Shown: positions 37,741 through 46,581 of the stretch, piece by piece | Layout: every line of letters begins with the position of its first letter | Position numbering within the stretch: the first letter of the stretch is position 1 | DNA from: Nocardia iowensis | GTDB lineage: Bacteria > Actinomycetota > Actinomycetes > Mycobacteriales > Mycobacteriaceae | Length of the DNA: 64,000 nucleotides | Assembly (NCBI RefSeq): GCF_019222765.1 | Contig: NZ_CP078145.1 | Span: 3,534,001-3,598,000, forward strand | Direction of reading: 5' to 3' | The notes under the pieces: generated by a model | Databases searched by the model: none | The model's input: the letters and a program-made list of their open reading frames with translations, nothing else | Told to the model about the DNA's origin: nothing | Made by a program: the position numbers and the translations under genes

Positions 37741-38775
37741 CTATGGCCGGACCATGACCTTGATGGATTTGCGGTCGGCCATCGCGGCATAGCCGCGGGC
37801 GACATCGTCGAGGACTACCTCGGTGTCGAAGATCGGCGAGGGATCGATGCGCCCTGCCAAGACGTCGTCGAGCAGCTCCGGCAGATAGGCGCGCGCGGGG
37901 GACAGACCGCCCGCGACGCCGATATTGCGGCTGTAGAGGGTGGTGAGGGGTAGCCCGTCGATGCCGACCGGTTTGCCGACATAGCCGATCGTCGCGCCGT
38001 CGCGGGCGATATCGATCGCGGTTTGCCAGGTCTGGGCTCCGCCGACACATTCGAGTACCGCGCTCGCGCCCAGCCCGCCGGTCAACTCCAGCACCCGCGC
38101 CACCGCCTCTTCACCCCGCTCGGACACGATGTCGGTCGCACCGAATCGGCTCGCTATCTCGGCTCGTTCGGTGTGGTGGCTCAGCGCGATGACCTGTTGT
38201 GCCCCCAGCGATTTCGCTGCCAGCACGGCGCACAGCCCGACCGCGCCGTCACCGATCACCGCCGCCACCGACCCGTGCTCCACGCGCGCGCATCGGGCGG
38301 CGTGGCGGCCGGTGGCCAGCACATCCGACAACGCAAGCAGCTTCGGCAGCATCGAGTCGTGCACCGGCGGCGGTACCCGTACCAGCGTCCCGTCGGCGAA
38401 GGGCACCCGCACCGCCTCGCCCTGCCCGCCGTCGACCCCGCCGGTGCCCCACACGCCCCCGTTGGGGCACGAACTGTGCAGTCCGGCAAGGCAATACGGG
38501 CAGGTCCCGTCGCTCCACCGGAACGGGGCGATCACGAAATCGCCGACGGCGACGGTGCGTACTTCCGGGCCTGCGTCGATGATCTCGCCCACGAATTCGT
38601 GTCCTGCCCGCCGGCCGGGCTCGACCTGCTGGTCACCCCGGTACAGCCACAGGTCGGTACCGCAGATACCGCTGGCGTGCACTCGGACCACCGCGTCGGT
38701 GGGTTCGCGGACAACGGGGTCGGCGACCTCATCGATCTCGATGTCACCCGTGGCGTGGACAACAGCTGCTCGCAT
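37741..38775 (-). CDS. Zinc-dependent alcohol dehydrogenase
   Basis: 344 residues of the medium-chain dehydrogenase family. Catalytic zinc: GICGTDLW (Cys) and GHEFVG (His-Glu). Structural zinc: CPYCLAGLHSSC, which has three clear Cys. Rossmann motif VIGDGAVGLCAVLAA. In this operon it would oxidise an aryl alcohol to the aldehyde taken by the next enzyme. AAGGAG precedes ATG 38775. Confidence 0.9.
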   Translation of the reverse strand: MRAAVVHATGDIEIDEVADPVVREPTDAVVRVHASGICGTDLWLYRGDQQVEPGRRAGHEFVGEIIDAGPEVRTVAVGDFVIAPFRWSDGTCPYCLAGLHSSCPNGGVWGTGGVDGGQGEAVRVPFADGTLVRVPPPVHDSMLPKLLALSDVLATGRHAARCARVEHGSVAAVIGDGAVGLCAVLAAKSLGAQQVIALSHHTERAEIASRFGATDIVSERGEEAVARVLELTGGLGASAVLECVGGAQTWQTAIDIARDGATIGYVGKPVGIDGLPLTTLYSRNIGVAGGLSPARAYLPELLDDVLAGRIDPSPIFDTEVVLDDVARGYAAMADRKSIKVMVRP

Positions 38776-38917
38776 GGTCACCTCTCCTTGTCCGGTGTCT
38801 TGTCCTGTCTTCAGCGTGCCGCCGTGGCGGGTGCATCGACGCTGTTGGTGCGGCGCGGGTTTGCTCGACGCGGCTGTGCCCGCGCACAACCAGCGACACG
38901 CCAGCCGAGACCCTTCC

Positions 38918-39277
38918 TTACGAGTCGCGCGGCACTGCCCGATCACCCATACGGAGCGGCTGGGCCGCGAAGGGGCCCTCATGCGCGAGCACCGGTCGAC
39001 GGTCGCCGGCCAGCTCCGGGTACTGCGTCTCGAGCCGTTGGCGCCGGGTCATCACTTGATGCCAATGGCGGATTGTGTCGCGATCACCGTTGCCGGTCGC
39101 GCGCCAGCTGGCCGGTGCCCGCGCCCGGTCGGGTCCGGGGTCGGCGTGACCGACCAGGCCCCCACCGGGAAGGCGGTGCGCTGGTGTCCCGCACGCCGAG
39201 CAGATCATTTCGGTGTCCGGCGGTGCCAGGTGTTCGAAACGGTGGCCGCGCCGGCATTTGTATTCGTAGAGAATCAT
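38918..39277 (-). CDS. FmdB-like zinc-ribbon protein
   Basis: 119 residues. The first 35 are an FmdB ribbon: YEYKCRRGHRFEHLAPPDTE, then MICSACGTPAHRLPGG. The canonical first CxxC is reduced to a single Cys before RRGH, while CSAC is intact. The remainder is polar, without motifs. ATG 39277 or GTG 39280 may be the start. Such proteins accompany amidases and aromatic operons, possibly as metal carriers or regulators. Confidence 0.75.
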   Translation of the reverse strand: MILYEYKCRRGHRFEHLAPPDTEMICSACGTPAHRLPGGGLVGHADPGPDRARAPASWRATGNGDRDTIRHWHQVMTRRQRLETQYPELAGDRRPVLAHEGPFAAQPLRMGDRAVPRDS

Positions 39278-39286
39278 CACAGCCGC

Positions 39287-40102
39287 CTAGCGGTAATGCC
39301 CGTGGGGCGCGAATCGCAGACTGTCCTTCTGGTGTTCGTCATGGCCGAAAATGACCTGGGCGTCGGTGCGCTCGGCGATCTGGCGCAGCCGCTGCACGCT
39401 CTCGAGCCACCGCACGTTGTCCCACACGATCGCCGCGCCCGCGGCCGGTGGACCCCAGTTGGCCTCCAGATACACCGCGTCGGAGGTGAACAGTTTGGTC
39501 CCCTCCTCGGGCAGATCCACCTGCAGCGACATGGTTCCCCAGCTATGGCCCGGTGACTCGACCAAGGTGACCCCGTCCAAAATTTCGGTGTCGCCGCTGA
39601 CGGGCTCGAAATTGATGCCGTCGAAGTCGTCAATGATGTAGGCGCCTGTCGATTCCGGCAGCCCGGCGACGCCGTCGATCTCGTCGGTGTGCGCGAATAT
39701 GCGGGTGTGGCCGCCGGTGAACATTTGCGCATTGGCGGCGTGGTCGAGATGCAGGTGCGACAGCACGAGGATGTCGATATCGTCGGGAGCCAGTTCCAGC
39801 TCCGCCAGCGCCGAATCCAGGAACCCTGGACCATCGACCGGCTCGCGCACCGGGAAATACTCCTCGAATCCCGTTGCTGACCACCGCGTTTCCCAATCCC
39901 GGGGTACGCCGGTGTCCCACAGCAGCGTCGCATCGGGATGGCGGATCAGCACGGCATGGGTGGGGCAGCCGACCCAGCGGCGGCGCATGTCCCGATGATG
40001 TCGATCCGCGATCGTGCGCCCACCCTGCAGGAGCAACCATGTTTCGTCGCATTCCATCGTGCCGGTGTCGAGTAGCTGCACCGTCATGTCCTGGCTGGTC
40101 AA
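39287..40102 (-). CDS. Metallo-beta-lactamase-fold hydrolase, AHL-lactonase-like
   Basis: 271 residues. The metal site SHLHLDHAANAQMF (HxHxDH) is complete. SPGHSWGTMSLQVDLP supplies the third His and LFTSDAVYLEANWG the bridging Asp. IFGHDEHQ gives the last His. The WDTGVPRDW segment before the motif resembles lactonases of the AttM/AiiA type. I prefer TTG 40102, five bases after a strong AGGAGG; ATG 40087 lies 19 bases away from it. First gene of the aromatic operon, so it could open an aryl lactone or ester. Confidence 0.8.
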   Translation of the reverse strand: MTSQDMTVQLLDTGTMECDETWLLLQGGRTIADRHHRDMRRRWVGCPTHAVLIRHPDATLLWDTGVPRDWETRWSATGFEEYFPVREPVDGPGFLDSALAELELAPDDIDILVLSHLHLDHAANAQMFTGGHTRIFAHTDEIDGVAGLPESTGAYIIDDFDGINFEPVSGDTEILDGVTLVESPGHSWGTMSLQVDLPEEGTKLFTSDAVYLEANWGPPAAGAAIVWDNVRWLESVQRLRQIAERTDAQVIFGHDEHQKDSLRFAPHGHYR

Positions 40103-40453
40103 AGCACCCTCCTGACTGGGGTTTGGTCGGCACGAGATTGCCGCTGCTCTATTCCGATACCGCACGGCGGGCACGGTCTTCCCAGAAGAACTCGACTCGA
40201 CGCGGGTCGGGTCCTTGCCCGCGAAGGACACGTCGGCAACCGATTGCCCGGTCACCAGTGCGAGGGTGCACCTCGGCTCGACCAGTAGCGACTACTGTTG
40301 ACGCCCATAGCTACACGTTTGCACGACCCGCCCGCCGCGGGCATGGACGCCGGACCCATACTTGCGCCCGTTCGTTGTGCCCCCAGACACCCGAGCCCCG
40401 AACCGGTCGGCATCGACATGCACCGCACGCCGTGCGGCACCGGCACACACCGT
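40103..40453. other. Upstream region of the aromatic operon
   Basis: No gene was seen. It probably holds the promoter of the operon that runs leftwards from 40102. A perfect 6-3-6 inverted repeat lies at 40283-40297. Confidence 0.5.
40283..40297. promoter_or_regulatory. Inverted repeat CAGTAG-CGA-CTACTG
   Basis: A perfect 6-bp inverted repeat with a 3-bp spacer, about 180 bp before the lactonase-like gene and just downstream of the PucR gene. A possible operator for that regulator; only one copy was noticed. Confidence 0.35.
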
Positions 40454-41653
40454 CTATCGCGTCTCGGGTCGGTCGGGGAATAGTTCGCAGGCTCGCAAAG
40501 CAACGCGTAGCTCGGCGGTCGATACCGGATCGTCGAAGCTGACGCCGGTCAATTCCTGCACTCGCTGCAGCCGGTAGCGCACCGTATTGCGGTGGCAATG
40601 CAGGCGATTGGCCGCCTGGGGAGTCGAGCCGGCCGCGTCGAACCAGGCCCGGATCGTCTCGAGCAGCATATCCCGGTCCTGGACAGCTAGCGCCCGCACG
40701 GCGCCGAGGCGCCGGGTGATGAGTTCTGTTGCCTCCCGCGGTGCGGCCAGCAGAACTATCGCCAGCGGGTCGTCTCCGTAGACGCCGGCGCGTCGCGTGG
40801 TCCCCGCCAGACTCGCCAGCGCACGCCGGGCCTGCCGCAGCGCTTCGGCGGTTTCACCGATGTCGGCATACTCGATGCTGAGCCCGATCCGCGCGTCGGG
40901 ATGATCGTTGCAGAACTGCTGAACGAGTCGGCAGTCCGAATCGGCCAGGGACACGATCGCGACCTGCTCGTCGGCCGTGAGCCTGCGGACAATCCGCGCT
41001 GAATCGTTGGGTCGGCGTTGTATACCGACACCGACTGCCTCGAAGGGTTTGTCCTGGCGCGCTACCGCGACACAAAATCGACCGCGTAACGGTAGTCCCA
41101 GCGATTCGGCGACCGTTCCTTGCACGTCGGGATCTCGGCCGCGCCCGGCAAGCAGCGCCTCGATCAGAGTGCTCAGCCGCTGGGTGTCACGCTGGGCGCG
41201 CTCGACCGCCGCCTGCTGGTAGCCCTCGAGCAGTGTGCGGGTGCCCACGTTCACCGCGCTGAACATTCGATCGCTCAGCATTTCCCGCAGCACACGGTCG
41301 TCGTCGGGGATCAGCGCCGCAGCCGCCTCTCGGAACATACGCGTGGTTTCGAGCACCACCGAAACTATTGCGGCGAACGGAAACCCTGCCTCGGCGCGCT
41401 GCCAACCAGCCAGGAACAGATGATCGACGCGCATATCCGCTCCGGTCAAATGATTGCAGATCTGATCCAGCACCTCCCGCAACGAGCGTTCCATCCGGGA
41501 CTGCTGCTCGGGATCGAGATCGGCGACCTCGGGGATGACCTCGCGGGCGCGCGCGATCATCCTGCGCGCCAATTCCGGCACCCGATCACGCAACTGGCCG
41601 AAGACCGCTTCAGCCCGCGCATCCATGTCGTCGTGCACTCCAACTCGACCCAC
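40454..41653 (-). CDS. PucR/CdaR-family transcriptional regulator
   Basis: 399 residues. An N-terminal helical domain, a GGDEF-like central part, and a C-terminal helix-turn-helix: TPQAANRLHCHRNTVRYRLQ, then RVQELTGVSFDDP. This HTH_30 region is the hallmark of the family. GTG 41653 was chosen because AGGAGG lies seven bases upstream. It follows the P450 gene by 44 bp on the same strand and precedes the aromatic operon, so it could control either. Confidence 0.88.
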   Translation of the reverse strand: MGRVGVHDDMDARAEAVFGQLRDRVPELARRMIARAREVIPEVADLDPEQQSRMERSLREVLDQICNHLTGADMRVDHLFLAGWQRAEAGFPFAAIVSVVLETTRMFREAAAALIPDDDRVLREMLSDRMFSAVNVGTRTLLEGYQQAAVERAQRDTQRLSTLIEALLAGRGRDPDVQGTVAESLGLPLRGRFCVAVARQDKPFEAVGVGIQRRPNDSARIVRRLTADEQVAIVSLADSDCRLVQQFCNDHPDARIGLSIEYADIGETAEALRQARRALASLAGTTRRAGVYGDDPLAIVLLAAPREATELITRRLGAVRALAVQDRDMLLETIRAWFDAAGSTPQAANRLHCHRNTVRYRLQRVQELTGVSFDDPVSTAELRVALRACELFPDRPETR

Positions 41654-41697
41654 CACCACACCTCCTCGGAAACCCTGGATGCCGCTCACCTCGGCGT

Positions 41698-43074
41698 TCA
41701 ACCCCGGCCGCATTGTTTAGCTGGCGTATGGCTGGGGCCACCGCGCCGCCGGGCCACCATTGGTAGCCGCTCGGGCCGGATGACCACACCGCGAACAGTC
41801 GTGCGAACAGTGGTGTGCGGTACCGGCTCGAAGCGCCACTGCGTGGCGATAGTGGCCAGTTGAATGAGCAGTTCGGTCATGGCGAAGGAGTCTCCGGGGC
41901 ATTTGCGGGCCCCGGCGCTGAAAGGAATCGCGGCTTCATGACCGAATCCTTGACCGCGTTCGGGTGACCACCGCTGCGGATCGAACCGGTCGGGGTCGGG
42001 GAAGAACCGGGGGTCGTGATGGATCAGATACAGGCTCACCGCCACGACGCTGCCTGCCGGTATCACCGTCCCGCCTATCCGGAGGTCGGATTCGGTACGC
42101 ATCGGCACAATCCACGACGAGTACTTCCGCAAGACTTCCTGGATCACCCACCGCGTGAAGGGCAAGGCGTCCAGATGCTCGGCGGTCACGGGCCCGCCGC
42201 ATAGGACCGCGTCGAGTTCGGCGTACAACTGCTCGGCGATCGCGGCGTGTTCGGCGATCTCGTAGAGCGCCCATCCGAGCGCGGTAGCGGGTGTGTCGAC
42301 CCCGGCCTCGAGCAGTCCGCACATTTCGTCGACCACTTCGCTGTGGCTGAGCGGGCGGCCGAGTTCGGCGTCGGTGTCGAACAGCAGGGCCGATACCAGG
42401 TCACCGGTGTTCCCGCGGGTGCGTGCTTGTTGCACGACATCGCTCATGACCTGCCGCAATGCCGCTCCACAGCTACGCAGCCGACGATGGGATCGCAACA
42501 TCGACCACCGCAATGGCGCCGGTACCGCCCCCAGGTCGAAAGCCGCGGTGACGGCCCTGGGGAGGTGTGTCTGGACCGTGCGCAATTGTGCGGGTGCGAG
42601 GTGGGTGCCATACAACGCAGCGCACATGGTGGCCAGCGAGACAGTGAGCAGTTGCTGGTCGAGGTCGAGCGCCGCACCGTCGTGCCAGCTCCCCGTGACC
42701 GCCCGCGTTTGCTGCTCGATCGCGGCGACGTAACGCGGGATGGCTTGGGCGCGCAGGGGTGGGCTGTAGAGGCGGCGGCGGGCCCGATGCGCACGGCCGC
42801 TGATCACCGCCAGGGAACGGCCGAACAGCGCCTGACCGGCATCGGCCAGGCCGTCGCGGTTGACCCGTCCGCAGCGGCCGATCAGCAGCTCGTGTGCCAG
42901 GTGCGGATCGGTGAAGAGATAGACCGGTCGAGGGCCGAGCTGAAGTCGAACGATGTCCCCGTGTTCAGGCAGTGAACGCAGAAAGCCCAGCGGGTCGCGC
43001 CGCACCGGCAATGCGTGGCCGAGCAGCGGAAGCCGTCCGGGCGCGACGCCGACTCGGATTGCGGAACTATCCAT
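41698..43074 (-). CDS. Cytochrome P450 (class II-like)
   Basis: 458 residues, longer than the other two P450s. Heme motif PFSAGARKCPGDSFAMTE; I-helix LLEAGVDTPATALGW; ExxR in VIQEVLRKYSSW; PERF-type region DRFDPQRW. An N-terminal PPGP-like GRLPLLGHALPV is present without a membrane anchor. This layout is typical of CYP102/CYP110-like oxidases acting on fatty acyl or terpene chains. It lies 37 bp after the UbiA-type gene and should modify the product of that operon. Confidence 0.92.
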   Translation of the reverse strand: MDSSAIRVGVAPGRLPLLGHALPVRRDPLGFLRSLPEHGDIVRLQLGPRPVYLFTDPHLAHELLIGRCGRVNRDGLADAGQALFGRSLAVISGRAHRARRRLYSPPLRAQAIPRYVAAIEQQTRAVTGSWHDGAALDLDQQLLTVSLATMCAALYGTHLAPAQLRTVQTHLPRAVTAAFDLGAVPAPLRWSMLRSHRRLRSCGAALRQVMSDVVQQARTRGNTGDLVSALLFDTDAELGRPLSHSEVVDEMCGLLEAGVDTPATALGWALYEIAEHAAIAEQLYAELDAVLCGGPVTAEHLDALPFTRWVIQEVLRKYSSWIVPMRTESDLRIGGTVIPAGSVVAVSLYLIHHDPRFFPDPDRFDPQRWSPERGQGFGHEAAIPFSAGARKCPGDSFAMTELLIQLATIATQWRFEPVPHTTVRTTVRGVVIRPERLPMVARRRGGPSHTPAKQCGRG

Positions 43075-43111
43075 GGCTTGTTCCTTCCTCGAAGCGGGGT
43101 GGATTCGTTTG

Positions 43112-44035
43112 CTACCGCGGCAGTGCGGCGTGGGCGAGGAAGCCCAGGCAGCAGACCACGGCGAAAGCCACCGCCGTGGCGACCGGCCAGCTGCGGGTGC
43201 GTCGGAATCGCAGGGCGCCGTAGAGCGGCAGGATCAGCGCCAGCTGCGGGACCAGGGCGATCGCCAGGGCGCTGTGCTGGAACTGCCACGGCCGCGTCAG
43301 GCTCGCGTGCACCACCGACACCAGCACCGCCAGCGCCACGGTGATGGTGGCGCTGAGACCGGGGCCCAGCACGTCGCTGTAGAGGCGTTCTCCGTATTCG
43401 CCAGGGCGGGTCTTGCGCGCGAATTCGACGTGCATGAACAGTGCACAGAACACCACCATCAAGCCCACCAGCACCCTCGCGTCGGCGCGCACAGCTCCGG
43501 CCAGGACCAGTGACAGATAGAGGTAACCGCTCAGCAGCAGGTGAATGGGCACGGCCAGAACAAGATTGACGACGATGTCCGCACGCGCGGGCGGCCAGGT
43601 GTTCTCCACCGCCCACAACAGCAGGCCCGCGCCGAGGACGAGCAGCACGGCGACGCAGAGCGCGGGGGAGTACATATTGAGCAGCAACACCAGACCGGCG
43701 GTTATCCACCGGCCGGTCCGCAAATCGGTTGTCCGCACCGCACCGGTGACCAGCGGCCGACCCGGGTGGTGTATCCGGTCGTAGTCGAGATCCTTGTGTT
43801 CATCGACCATCCGCAGAAACAGCAACACCAGCACCACAGTCACCGCTCGGTCCACGCTGCCGATCCCCGGTGACCACGGCCGGTGACTGCCCACCGACAC
43901 CGTCAAGGCCTCGAACGACCACGCCAGCAACAACGCGACAGGTCCATGGACCCACGGCGGAAATCGCACGGCGACAAACCGGGTCAACCGCCCGAAACCA
44001 CTGTCGCGGGCCGAGGATTCAACCTCGATCGTCAT
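43112..44035 (-). CDS. UbiA-superfamily membrane enzyme
   Basis: 307 residues, about eight to nine transmembrane helices. The first Asp-rich motif is MVDEHKDLDYDRIHHPGRPL (about 76-95), the modified NDxxDxxxD loop. The second site is weaker (EYGERLYSDVLG). UbiA proteins transfer prenyl groups to aromatic or lipid acceptors; some cyclise terpenes. It overlaps the nitroreductase by 17 bases. AAGGAGGA precedes ATG 44035. Acceptor unknown. Confidence 0.75.
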   Translation of the reverse strand: MTIEVESSARDSGFGRLTRFVAVRFPPWVHGPVALLLAWSFEALTVSVGSHRPWSPGIGSVDRAVTVVLVLLFLRMVDEHKDLDYDRIHHPGRPLVTGAVRTTDLRTGRWITAGLVLLLNMYSPALCVAVLLVLGAGLLLWAVENTWPPARADIVVNLVLAVPIHLLLSGYLYLSLVLAGAVRADARVLVGLMVVFCALFMHVEFARKTRPGEYGERLYSDVLGPGLSATITVALAVLVSVVHASLTRPWQFQHSALAIALVPQLALILPLYGALRFRRTRSWPVATAVAFAVVCCLGFLAHAALPR

Positions 44036-44693
44036 CGGTGCCGTCCTCCTTCCACGCGTTCCAATGCACCCGGCCGGTGAGCTCAGCCCGCGCAGCAGGC
44101 TGGTGTGTGCGACCGGTGCGAAATCCCACCGGCAGCAACGCGATCTGCGTGATGCGCTCGTGGGGAATCCCGAGCACCGCGGCGACCTCGCGCTCGTAAG
44201 CCAGGTGCACGGTCGTGAGGGAGGAGCCGAGCCCACGTGCGTGCGCGGCGAGAAGAAAACTCCAGATCGCCGGGTAGATGGAGCCGTAATAGCCTGATAG
44301 GCGGGGATGGCCCGCCGCCAATGGCGGGCGCCCGTCCTGGCACACCAGCACGAGCACGGGCACTCGATGCAAATGGTGAGCGAGGAACCGCGCCGAATCC
44401 AGCACTCGCCGTGCCTCGGCGGGTACGTCCAGCTCCGATCCGATAGTCAGGCGCGCTTGATATTGGTCGAAGGCGTGCCGATAGAGTTCGGCCACGGCCA
44501 GTTTGGTGGCCGGATCGTCGATGGCGAGGAACTGCCACGCCTGACGGTTCGCCCCCGAGGGCGCGTAGCGTGCCACCTGCAGGCATTCATCGATGACTGC
44601 GCGCGGCACCGGCCGATCCAGATCCAGTCGGCGCCGGATCGCCCTGGTGGTGGTCAGCGCCTGGTCGATGTTCGATGTGGTCGAGGTGTTCAT
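44019..44693 (-). CDS. Nitroreductase-family flavoprotein
   Basis: 224 residues. The FMN-binding opening TTRAIRRRLDLDRPVPRAVI and APSGANRQAWQFLAI (about 44-58) are characteristic, as is SIYPAIWSFLLAAHARGLGS in the dimer region. It would reduce or desaturate a conjugated group using NAD(P)H or F420H2. ATG 44693 overlaps the AfsA-like stop (ATGA), with GGGAGG upstream. In the operon it may do the enone reduction that follows AfsA-type condensation. Confidence 0.85.
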   Translation of the reverse strand: MNTSTTSNIDQALTTTRAIRRRLDLDRPVPRAVIDECLQVARYAPSGANRQAWQFLAIDDPATKLAVAELYRHAFDQYQARLTIGSELDVPAEARRVLDSARFLAHHLHRVPVLVLVCQDGRPPLAAGHPRLSGYYGSIYPAIWSFLLAAHARGLGSSLTTVHLAYEREVAAVLGIPHERITQIALLPVGFRTGRTHQPAARAELTGRVHWNAWKEDGTDDDRG

Positions 44694-45667
44694 GTGCGAG
44701 CCACCTCCCACTGTTCGACGGCCCGGTTCGGCGATGGTGCTGAGGCAGCGGACCAGCCCAGGTTGATCTCGGCAACGGTCCTGTCGTGCTGGCGCAGGCG
44801 GCTGCGGGTCGAACCGTCGTCGGTGAGTTCGGTGTGGCAGGACAACGTCACATCCGGTTCGGCGATGAAAGCGAATTCCGCGCGCAGCGACCGTAATTGG
44901 AGGTGGCGTCCCCGGGCCGGGCACGCGATGGTCGAGAGCTGACGTGCGGCCTCGAGCTGGGCCATCCCGGGCACGTGATCGACCGGGTGATCGAACAGCG
45001 TGGGGTTGCGGGAGTCGGCGACGACCGTGGCCTCGATCGCGCCGTCACCCGGCACCACCGCCTCGATCAGCACGTTGAGCGGGTTGGTCCGCCCCACCGT
45101 GTAGGGGTGTAACCGGGTCGGTTCGACCCGGGCCGAGGGGGGATAGCCCAGCCCGCAAGAGGCCCGCCACTCGCGGCGCAGACGCTCGAACAGCTCCGGC
45201 GGCATCCAGGACGCGGAGAAATCGATCCGGGCAACCGTGCGGTCGCCGACCCGTACCTCGTTCTCGCAGATTGCGCCGACGAGCTGCTGCTCGCGGTGGA
45301 AACGCCGCACGAGCCGGCAGTGACAGACCACATCGAGCGGAGTGTCGCCGATGCGCAGGGCATCAGGTTCGAGGATCTGCGCGTTGACCCAGCGAATGAG
45401 GAACTGCTGGGGCAGTGGCACTGCCTCGTAGGTGTGGGCCAAAGCGAACGATCCTTGCCGAGCGACCTCCACGAGCAGCAGCAGATCGTGGCAGGCATGC
45501 GGGTCGTCGCAGCCGTCGGAGAAAAACGGGTGCCAGCGCGGCAGTTGCGCGGCGAAGCCGTAGTGGTTCTCGTCGACTCGGTCGACCGCGGTGACGAATA
45601 CCTCGCTGTTGGCGTGCCGGTGCACCAGTCGCCGATCCAGGGTGTGCGCGAAATTCAGTGCGGTCAT
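44690..45667 (-). CDS. AfsA-like gamma-butyrolactone synthase (double hotdog)
   Basis: 325 residues. Two AfsA repeats: LVHRHANSEVFVTAVDR (14-30) with LLVEVARQGSFALAHTYEAV (64-83), and FDHPVDHVPGMAQLEAARQL near 228-247. The ExxRQ catalytic pairs are present in both (EVARQ, EAARQ). AfsA/ScbA enzymes join a beta-ketoacyl thioester to dihydroxyacetone phosphate to build butyrolactone signals. Here the gene is not next to a TetR receptor but inside a seven- or eight-gene operon. Overlaps both neighbours by ATGA. Confidence 0.85.
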   Translation of the reverse strand: MTALNFAHTLDRRLVHRHANSEVFVTAVDRVDENHYGFAAQLPRWHPFFSDGCDDPHACHDLLLLVEVARQGSFALAHTYEAVPLPQQFLIRWVNAQILEPDALRIGDTPLDVVCHCRLVRRFHREQQLVGAICENEVRVGDRTVARIDFSASWMPPELFERLRREWRASCGLGYPPSARVEPTRLHPYTVGRTNPLNVLIEAVVPGDGAIEATVVADSRNPTLFDHPVDHVPGMAQLEAARQLSTIACPARGRHLQLRSLRAEFAFIAEPDVTLSCHTELTDDGSTRSRLRQHDRTVAEINLGWSAASAPSPNRAVEQWEVART

Positions 45668-46581
45668 GACACACCTACCCCGCGGGCCGAAGCTGTCCGG
45701 ACCATCGGCAGCACTGCGGATCCGACGACGATGCTGTCCCAGGGATCGGGTGTTTCGTCGTGCTGATAGGCCAGGCGCAGGACGGCGGCCAGCCGGGCGC
45801 TACGATCGTTGCCCGCCGCGTCCCACGCGACGCGCACCGCGTCGGCGAAACCATTGTCCGCCTGCTTGATTCGCTGGCGCGCCCAGTGTTCCAGCGCGTC
45901 GGCGGCATCATCGAAATGCAGGCTGCGCGCCGGAGTCCGGTCGTAGAGTTCACCGATCAGCGCCTCGGCCTCGGCACTGCGATCGCGGCCCGTCAGTGCC
46001 TCGGTGATGACGTGGGTGCGGGTGAGTTCGTCGAAGTAGATCGCGAGCTCGCGTATCAGGTCGGCGGAGTCGTCGGGGGTGTGCACCAGGTTGAGCAGGT
46101 AACCGAAATCGCCAAGAGTTTCGCGTAATTGGCCGGGTGTGCGCGCACGAGGATCAGCGGGTCCCTTGGCGGCGGTCAAGGCCGCCGTTGCCGCAACCGT
46201 GTCGGTGCCGGGGGTGAGTACGAGTACCAGCGCGTCGGCGAGTCCGCACAGCAGATCTGCCAGTATTCGCCGTTCCCGGCTGGCGTGGCGCCACGGTTGG
46301 GTCCACAACGCGCGCGCCAGGTGCCGGTCGGGGCGTCCGCACCGGGCGGCGACAATCCGGAAATCGTTGGCCGCCAGCCATTGCAGGCACGGTTGGAGTC
46401 GGCGCCCGATGACGGCATCGGGTTTGCACAACAAGATCGCGTGCTGGTGCGCGAACGCCACCGGGTCCTCGACCAGTGCGCTCAGCTGCTCGAAGCTTTC
46501 GGAGAAATAGAGGTCCTCCTCGACATAGCGGCGCAGCTTGTCGGTATCGGCGCTTAGCGGCGCATCCAGTGCCAGAGTCAT
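45664..46581 (-). CDS. NDP-kinase-like domain protein
   Basis: 305 residues. Residues about 47-185 follow nucleoside diphosphate kinase: ILLCKPDAVIGRRL (Lys53 of KPDAV), WLAANDFRIVAARC, KGPADPRARTPGQLRETLGD and LNLVHTPDDSADLIREL, in which His167 sits at the phospho-His position. The usual GSD after it is TPDD. A C-terminal helical extension of about 120 residues is unlike housekeeping NDP kinase. It may use or bind a nucleotide for the nucleotidyltransferase encoded just upstream. Overlaps both neighbours. Confidence 0.7.
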   Translation of the reverse strand: MTLALDAPLSADTDKLRRYVEEDLYFSESFEQLSALVEDPVAFAHQHAILLCKPDAVIGRRLQPCLQWLAANDFRIVAARCGRPDRHLARALWTQPWRHASRERRILADLLCGLADALVLVLTPGTDTVAATAALTAAKGPADPRARTPGQLRETLGDFGYLLNLVHTPDDSADLIRELAIYFDELTRTHVITEALTGRDRSAEAEALIGELYDRTPARSLHFDDAADALEHWARQRIKQADNGFADAVRVAWDAAGNDRSARLAAVLRLAYQHDETPDPWDSIVVGSAVLPMVRTASARGVGVS

